From assembly GCA_946800325.1 (NCBI GenBank), contig OX326959.1, forward strand, positions 37,934,908 to 37,998,907: a stretch of 64,000 nucleotides of DNA, in the 5' to 3' direction. Position numbers and translations under genes: made by a program. Positions 57,645 to 64,000 of this stretch are shown one piece after another (the first letter of the stretch is position 1; each line of letters opens with the position of its first letter). The stretch comes from Luzula sylvatica. Taxonomy: Eukaryota; Streptophyta; Magnoliopsida; Poales; Juncaceae. The notes beneath the pieces are model-generated. The model worked only from the letters and a program-made list of their open reading frames with translations, was not told where the DNA came from and ran no database searches.

Positions 57645-57819
57645 GTTGTTGTCTAAATAAATACATTTTACTCAATATTTTTTTATAAACATGTTTAGTT
57701 AATCATTTTACTTTAACAATCACGCTATATTTGTACGTTTCATGCTATAGCAACTCGCTATAGCGTTGCAGTGTTTACCTCCGAAAATTCACTATATAAC
57801 GCCGTTATTTAAAACATTG
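57127..57819. mobile_element. hAT-like element with TAGCG subterminal repeats
   Basis: The left end is CAATGTTTTAAATAGCGTG; the right end (reverse strand) is CAATGTTTTAAATAACGGC. The flanks ATTTAATC (57119-57126) and ATTTGATC (57820-57827) differ at one base. The terminal word is TAGCG/CGCTA instead of the TTGCG of the other two. The interior contains long ATT/TAA microsatellite tracts (57350-57650). Non-coding, 693 bp. Confidence 0.8.
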
Positions 57820-60489
57820 ATTTGATCATATGTCATTGTGAGGTTTATTGTTTGAGGCTCTAGAATTTTTTATAGATCCAATGTTCAAATCTCGCCTAGA
57901 CAAAAACTTTATCCAATTTTCAAATATCGTCATAGATATAGATACAAAATGCCACTAAACATCATACAAAAACAATACACAAATACAAAAATCATTAACT
58001 ACAAATAAAGATAGATATATAAAATCGATTTTTTTAATGATGAAGTCGCGCCTGGGAGGTTTGGGATGAACCGCGGGGCGCTGCGTCATATGACCATGCG
58101 CGTGGTAAGAGTGTTCACGAACGTGTCTTAATTTACTTGGGGAGACCAGGGGAAAATCACCTCATTTTTCGCATTGGCCACAATAGATATGGATTGCGGC
58201 CGCGGTTGGGGTAGTATGGGCGTGGTAGGTAGTGGATTGGACGTGGTAGGGGGTGAAGTGAGGGTCTTGGGATGAATTGCGTGCGTGGCTAGGATGGACC
58301 GTGGGTGCGATGAAAGAGGGTTGTGACTTCGCTTGATCGTCTCTTGGTCCCGTCTTCGTGTGGCAATGACCAAACAACAATATAGACCGAGCTTTGCGCG
58401 AAAACGGTAAAATATAATAATTTGTAATTGAAATAAGATCAGAAATAACTGCTTTTCAGTCGAGAAAAGTAGTGAAATGGCTTATCATTTATTTTTCACA
58501 AACATATATTTATAATATACACAATTAAAATTAAAATTAAAATTTTATACATAATGTATAATAATTTGAGACTCGAAGTCTTTTTGGGGCACCAATAATA
58601 ACTTGTTTCTAATTTTAAGTTTTTTTAATTTACTGAGACAGGTTCAAAGACATGTACCCAAATTTATTGATTACGAAATATTCACAATGATGTTTATAAA
58701 GAAAAGGAAAAAAGAAGAAAAAAGTAAAATTATTACGAGAAGAAACATAAACACAGTTTTACTTTTATTCACAAATTTTATCAAAATCAACACTATTTTA
58801 CCAAAATCAACACTTTAATACGATTTTATTCACACATTTTATTTCAAATTTACAAATTATTTCTTGGAAAAAGATCAATCCATTTTATAGGGAGTTTTCA
58901 ACAAATCTAAAAAGGGAAGTTCATTTCTAATAATTTGAAAGTTCTGAGATTTTCCAATAAAAAATAAGTTAGGAGATTTTTGTAGAATTATTTAAAAATG
59001 ATGCATTTGGTTAGTGCATATGAGTATGCAACATTCTATAGAGAAATGTGTAAATCTCTCATACTTTATTAATGCATGAAATTGATATCATTACAGATTC
59101 ACAAACACCTAAGCTTCTTTGGTGGGTTGGCAAAATCCATGATCAATTTTTAGTCCCTCGATAACTAAGGTGTCTACAAACATTTGCTTCTTTCTCAAAC
59201 TAGTCTAGATACTTTTCTCCCATCCCCAAAGTAAAATAATGTATTCAAAACAATCCATTAATTTTCGAGATACAAATAATACTAGTTTATTGATTAATTA
59301 CTAAAGGACCACCCATGGGGAAAAAACAAAATTAAAAAGTAATATTTATTGAGTAATTCATCCATTACTTGAGAAAATGTGAACCCTCCATTGCATTAGA
59401 TCTAACGAACCAAATGTATCTAGATAACCGGTTTAATTCAGTAACCTGTAAAAATAGGGATTTGATACGATGCCTCTCAACTGCACTCCAATTTCTCTGA
59501 TATATTCATGCTTATATTGTAAGGGTGATTTTTTGAAGTAATTAACATTCCAATTAACGTAAAATCAAGATGTAAAAAATATTAATAGTTAATTAATATG
59601 TATGTTAATTAACATATACGAATTAACTTTTAATTAAAGTTTATATGTTAATTATATGTTAATGGGAATGTTAATTATCTCAATTAATCGGTTATCTTAG
59701 TGATACAAGTATGATTATATCAAGAATGTCAGTATATTTGGAAAGTTTTCCGTTAAAATACTTATCTTGATAGTTACCAATTTTTTTTCTAATATGTTAA
59801 ACATGATTAAAAACGTCATTGGATCACACATGATAAAGCTTTGCTAATTTTCCCTCGTAACAACGCTTTGTTATACTGTAAATATTGGAATAAAATACAT
59901 TTGTTATTAAAAAAGTTAATTACGCCTTTTTTAATTTTTTTAAAGTATACTTCATGCAAAGAAAAAATGTATTGATATTAGAAAATAATTTATGTAACTT
60001 GTATATGATTAGCATTTTGCTTTTTCATTTATTCATCATAGTGTAGTGATGTATATTCTCTGGTATTTTTCTACACAAAGTCTAACGACATAATTATGAC
60101 TTAACATCTTAATTTTAATATATTTTTGGATTCAACATCATAATTTATTGTTTGACTATCAGAGTGTATTGTTTGACAATTAATTAACGCGTATAATCAT
60201 GAATTAACTTGTCAAAAAAATTAAAGTATTAAATCATAATCACGTCATCAAACTTTGTAGGAATAGTTTGGGAGGGGGCATTCCAACATTTTTCTAATAT
60301 TTATCTACACCCGAGTAATAAATTGGAGAATCGTACTATGTCTCTCAAATCACTCCGGCATGTATGATAAATTAATGTAATTAACATTTCTATTAACGTA
60401 TAATTAACATTTAAAATTGAATTAATATTTCTATTAACGTACAATTAGCGTTGCAATACAAAAAAAATACGTGCGATATACTGGCTAAA
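57820..60489. other. long intergenic stretch, with tRNA-like and TTAAT-rich segments
   Basis: At 57832-57905 TGTGAGGTTTATTGTTTGAG and a box B-like GTTCAAATCTCGCC match the tRNA-like segment inside the hAT MITE at 60838-60910. GC-richer sequence near 58050-58380 holds only ORFs without known domains. At 59530-59690 and 60370-60440 the DNA is dense in TTAAT words; the two stretches have similar left borders, ATGCCTCTCAACTGCACTCC and ATGTCTCTCAAATCACTCCG. Confidence 0.35.
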
Positions 60490-60723
60490 AAAGACTAACC
60501 AAGGGGTACCAATTGTGTATTATGCACAAGACATTTAGAGCAGATCATTTATTCTTGCACTGCTCTTACACCAAGGCAGTTTGGATATTGGTGGAAAGAA
60601 TGGCGGGCTTCTCCCTCAAAAGAACCAGAAGCAACTCGCAAATTGAGTCATGGTTACAAAGCACAAGGGGTCTATCCGCCACTGATACGGCTATATGGGA
60701 TCGTTATTGGGCATCAATTTATT
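60490..60723 (+). mobile_element. LINE fragment (zf-RVT), frameshifted
   Basis: A partial zf-RVT domain is visible: NCVLCTRHLE in one frame and ADHLFLHCSYTKAVWILVER in the next. A frameshift therefore separates the two zinc-binding halves. It resembles the L1-type tails at 41190 and 63404. Both ends are truncated. Confidence 0.6.
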
Positions 60724-60736
60724 GACAAGTATGAAG

Positions 60737-60994
60737 CAGGCCCGGTCCCAAGTTTTCGAGTACCCCGGCTTATTTTTATAATAAACCCAATATACAATTA
60801 ATTTATTTGAAAAAATGTTAACGTATTTTATCATAATATATTATGTGGCTTATTGGTTGATGCTCTAATTTTTTTTCTAATAGATTCAAGGTTCAAATCT
60901 CGCTTACATCAATTTTTTTTTTAATATTTGTATTGTATTTTGGAAAAAAAGTAACTTGGAGGATTTGAAAGGCGCATAGCTGGGGCCGGGCCTG
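60737..60994. mobile_element. hAT MITE with tRNA-like box A/B segment
   Basis: The left end is CAGGCCCGGTCCCAAG; the right end (reverse strand) is CAGGCCCGGCCCCAGC. TATGAAG and TATGAAAG flank the element, consistent with an 8-bp duplication that lost a base. At 60838-60910 a segment resembles a tRNA (GGCTTATTGGTTGATGC, then GGTTCAAATCTCGC). Non-coding. Confidence 0.7.
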
Positions 60995-61448
60995 TATGAA
61001 AGACGAGGAACGAGAGAATATTTGCAGCAATAAATCCCCCACGGCCATAACGGCGAAGAAGGCATACACCGAAGTGAGAGCTTGGGAAAGTTTGTTAGGA
61101 AAATCGCAATGAGGATAGGACGTATCATTAATTTTCATATCATTCTTGTAAATATTTTTCTTTTTTGTTATTTATAAAAGTATGAATACCTTTGATATTT
61201 CTTAAAAAAAAATTGAATTAACAGTCAATTAATATTTATATGTATGCTAGTTACCCGAATTAATTATTTTTTTAGTGTCATGTCAAGAATGTTAGAGTGC
61301 CTTTGAGGAGAACCATATCAAATCCCTAATACAATGGAAGAATATCTTTGACCTATTTTCATGTGGTTTAATCTATGTTATAAAAGCTTCATTTCTTGAC
61401 TTCTATCCTTTTTATTATTTTACCATAAGACAGGCCTTTTAAGTTCTA
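60995..61448. other. intergenic, upstream of the RGF-like gene
   Basis: Contains the promoter and 5'UTR of the next gene, without a firm individual element. Confidence 0.4.
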
Positions 61449-62250
61449 ATGGCGGTAATGAAGCAATTAGGGTTAACCACCATCTTGTTAGTTTTTTTGC
61501 TTGCTTTCTTTTCGACAGAGCACCACATCATGCTTGTTAATGGAGGTAACCAATGTTCTATAATCATGTCTTAACATTTTCCTTAAGAAACAACAACATG
61601 AAAATATTTTTTTCTGCACTTATACTTGCAAGGGCATAGATGATCAATATTTTCTTATGTTTTATCAAGGCATTGATATTTCATATGTTTGTGGAAGTAT
61701 ATATGTTTGTATACATGATGTTTGAATTTTTTTAGAGAGACAAATAAATGTGCCCATAATTACAACAAATTAACTCACAAGAAAGGAAATAACCACTTTT
61801 TTTTTCTACAGAATTTCTTCCAACTGCTAGCAATGGAAAGATCAGACAGATAGAGGTAGGGCTTATGCAGAAATTTTAAAATATACATAATCTCTCTCAA
61901 GAAATGGTTCCTAAATTCATTTTGAGTTTTTTTTATTCAAAAAATATCTTTTCATTTATCTTTTTATTTTTAAAATACAGAACCTCCCACGAACGAAATA
62001 CTCGATCAAGTTAACGGAAGAACACATAACCATAATCACACGCCGAAAAATGAAGCAACTAAGAGCAAGACCAGTACATGAAGAATGTAGTTCTCGAAAA
62101 TGCTTGATTATAAAGAAGAGGGGTTTAATTTCAAAAACTGAATTTGAAATCAGAGGATCCGATTCCGTTTCTAAACCCTATTTCTCAGCCATGATGCCTT
62201 TCATTTCGGATTATGGTAAACCTATGCACCATTCACCTAAAAATAATTAG
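61449..62250 (+). CDS. RGF/GOLVEN/CLEL peptide precursor
   Basis: CDS join(61449..61545, 61812..61855, 61981..62250), 136 residues; introns are GT-AG and keep the frame. Exon 1 is a signal peptide (MAVMKQLGLTTILLVFLLAF, cut near residue 31). Exon 2 and the start of exon 3 form the variable, basic propeptide. The C-terminus is SDYGKPMHHSPKNN, then stop. DY, a middle Pro, HH and a final PKNN match the mature RGF/GLV/CLEL peptide layout (DY...P..HHPP.NN), whose Tyr is sulfated by TPST and whose Pro residues may be hydroxylated. The first Pro of the usual HHPP is Ser here. Such peptides act through RGI receptor kinases in root meristem maintenance and gravitropism. It ends at the peptide, as family precursors do. 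Confidence 0.75.
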
Positions 62251-62770
62251 GGTATAGATCGAAAGCGCGTAAATTAATTAATTACTAGTTTGTACTTTTT
62301 TTTTATGATAATAAATTCTTTTTGTTCTGAAAGGTTTCTGATCTGTTACATTTGGTTGTTTAATACTTTGTCCACTCTCCTAATCATAAAAAAATCACCA
62401 AAATTGGAAGGCAATTTGTTTCTTCAGGTGCTCCAGTGAATAGAAATTATGAAGGAGGTCCAGTAAATTATCTCATTTTCATCTCAAGGGAAACACTTAT
62501 TTTAATGATTATTATGTGTTTTTATTATCTCTCTAGAACGAAATCAATCCCTTGCGTATCTCCGAAATTCATCTTTTAATTGTAATTTTACAATGAACGA
62601 ATGCCTCTTCGAACCAAATATCGGAATACTCAAATGAGACAAATTTGCATTGACAATTTTGTTATACCCTACAGGTAAAACAAACTTTTTTAAAAACGAA
62701 GCAATTTAGCATTTAAAAAAAAAATAGATGGAACAAATAAACAACTCACACAACTATGAAACGTAGTGTT
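62251..62770. other. intergenic, 3' flank of the RGF-like gene
   Basis: No gene recognised. The SINE target-site duplication occupies 62756-62770. Confidence 0.4.
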
Positions 62771-62910
62771 ATCAATGGGCTCATAGCCTAATTGGTTGAG
62801 TGTGAGACACAAAAAATCATATGTTGTGAAAGATTGTGGGTTTCATTCCCATTGACATCAATTAATGAAGGACATACGAGCCTTCTCCATTTATTATCAA
62901 AAAAAAAAAA
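62771..62910 (+). mobile_element. tRNA-derived SINE with target-site duplication
   Basis: The head GGGCTCATAGCCTAATTGGT (box A-like TAGCCTAATTGGTTGAG) and GTGGGTTTCATTCCC (box B-like) precede a body ending TTATTATC and a poly-A tail. ATGAAACGTAGT at 62756 and ATGAAATGTAGT at 62911 form a 12-bp duplication with one mismatch. Confidence 0.75.
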
Positions 62911-63403
62911 ATGAAATGTAGTTTCAGGATTCACTATCACACGGAGATGGCTATTTAATAGATGAAGTAGCGGAATCATACGTGAAAGCTATTAGGTGCC
63001 ACGTATTAAGTAAATATTGATCAGTGGTGTTATACACCACGCTACTTAAAACACGCAATGAATCCACATACCATTTGCATTCCAAAATTTGCTTTGATAT
63101 GCACTAATTACTCATTTAATTGCATTAATATCTTTCTAATTGTTGACATGCGGGTACGGTGCGGAGATAATTGTGCGGGTTGCTAAACATTATTGAAATA
63201 CAATGGTGTTATACATGTAAAAATACATGTCAAATAAATATTTGTAAATACATGTCAAATTAATATCATCAATGCCAAATAAATAGGTTGATGACAATTG
63301 TTAAATACATGTATGATTACCGAACAAGAAATTGAAACAAGCAAACCTATGTTAACATCGGCGTGTATACAAAAAATATTGATAAATGTAAAAGTGCATT
63401 GCC
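62911..63403. other. AT-rich intergenic
   Basis: ACATGTCAAATAAATATTTG and similar words repeat near 63225-63260. No gene recognised. Confidence 0.4.
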
Positions 63404-64000
63404 TTTTTTTTTTGAAAGGAATGGCAAGCGCGTCGATACGCACTTGATCCGTTCATTTTTTATTAAAGAGGACAGGAAGTTATTTATGTACAAAGTTCGA
63501 TCACAGAAAAATTAAAACTCCTCTACACCTCATCAGGGACCTAACATAAAGATGCATATTTACTAGCTACATCAAACACCACTTTAATCAGTAAGCAAGG
63601 CATGCATGCCTTCCACGCGAAATATTCTCTTGTTTCTCTCGTTCTAAATGGTCCAAATCATCACTAGCCATACCGTATCCTATGTTTTCGCCTCGGGTCC
63701 GTGCATTTTTCCTCGAGCGTTCTATCATAATTCCTCCATCGAGCGCCGAGAGGCATATTCTAGGATCCACCATACGCCATAGACAATGCGAGAAGGTACA
63801 GCGAATTAATAGTTGATCGACTATTTCGTGATTTTGAGAGCAAGGCACGCAATGTGGTTTATGCGGCCAACCCCGTTTGATCAAATTGTCTATAGTGAGG
63901 ATGCGACAATTGAGAGCAAGCCAATTGAAAATCTTCGCTTTTAATGGGGATTTGATGATGAATAGAGTTTGCGTCCACTGGCACAAAAGGCCCGTGTTGG
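63404..64000 (-). mobile_element. LINE 3' part, L1 type, continuing beyond the window
   Basis: On the minus strand the zf-RVT domain is readable at once: KSPLKAKIFNWLALNCRILT, then NLIKRGWPHKPHCVPC and LLIRCTFSHCLW. It is followed by a frame with stops, a 3'UTR and a poly-A tail (T-run on plus near 63404-63415). The 5' end lies beyond base 64000. It is a separate insertion from those at 16789, 41190 and 60490. Confidence 0.75.

Noticed and set aside
58128..58380. Minus-strand ORFs in a GC-richer patch
   Set aside because: Two overlapping frames with Pro/Thr-rich low-complexity translation and no recognisable domain.

Overview
This is a 64 kb piece of a plant nuclear genome, most likely a eudicot. 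The coding exons have GT-AG introns, and the families present are plant families: DUF247, PLS-class PPR, KIB1/DUF295 F-box, BIM-type bHLH, NOI/RIN4, PI4K-gamma and an RGF/GOLVEN peptide. The AT-rich intergenic DNA is full of Helitrons, hAT/MULE/CACTA derivatives, L1-type LINE tails, tRNA-derived SINEs and a decayed Copia element. The species cannot be named from the sequence. Exon structures were built by hand from reading frame, splice signals and family knowledge.

Layout. 0-8 kb: the 3' half of an HpcH/HpaI aldolase gene split by a MITE; an F-box/DUF295 gene (-); a two-exon E-type PPR gene (+); a DUF247 gene without its usual C-terminal membrane segment (+); and a previously unlisted two-exon gene for a secreted ~103-aa protein (-). 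8-12 kb: two small DNA transposons and a complete five-exon sucrase/ferredoxin-like gene (+). 12-19 kb: a Helitron, decayed LRR and class III peroxidase pseudogenes, a SINE, a LINE with target-site duplications, and a ~148-bp tandem array. 19-27.7 kb: a recent ~4.2-4.4 kb tandem duplication, each unit carrying one two-exon DUF247 gene. 28-37 kb: a second Helitron of the first family, then a WDR26-type LisH/CTLH/WD40 gene (+) bracketed by two inverted copies of another Helitron family. 37-41 kb: Copia remnant and a hAT derivative. 42-48 kb: a three-exon NOI-domain gene with a 6-nt first coding exon (-), a CACTA end, and an eight-exon BIM-like bHLH gene (-). 48-57 kb: MITEs, a second hAT derivative, and a single-coding-exon PI4K-gamma gene with a 5'UTR intron (+). 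57-64 kb: a third hAT derivative, LINE fragments, a hAT MITE, a three-exon RGF/GOLVEN/CLEL peptide precursor gene (+), a SINE, and a LINE 3' part (-).

The genes are independent eukaryotic units, not an operon. Themes are brassinosteroid or hormone signalling (BIM), membrane immunity (NOI), protein degradation (WDR26/CTLH, F-box), organelle RNA processing (PPR), peptide signalling (RGF, and the unknown secreted protein), and a DUF247 group of three genes. The most novel items are the unrecognised secreted-protein gene next to DUF247, a 22-bp hairpin in a NOI intron, hAT-like elements with different subterminal word repeats on near-identical ends, and the Helitron pairs around the DUF247 and WDR26 regions.
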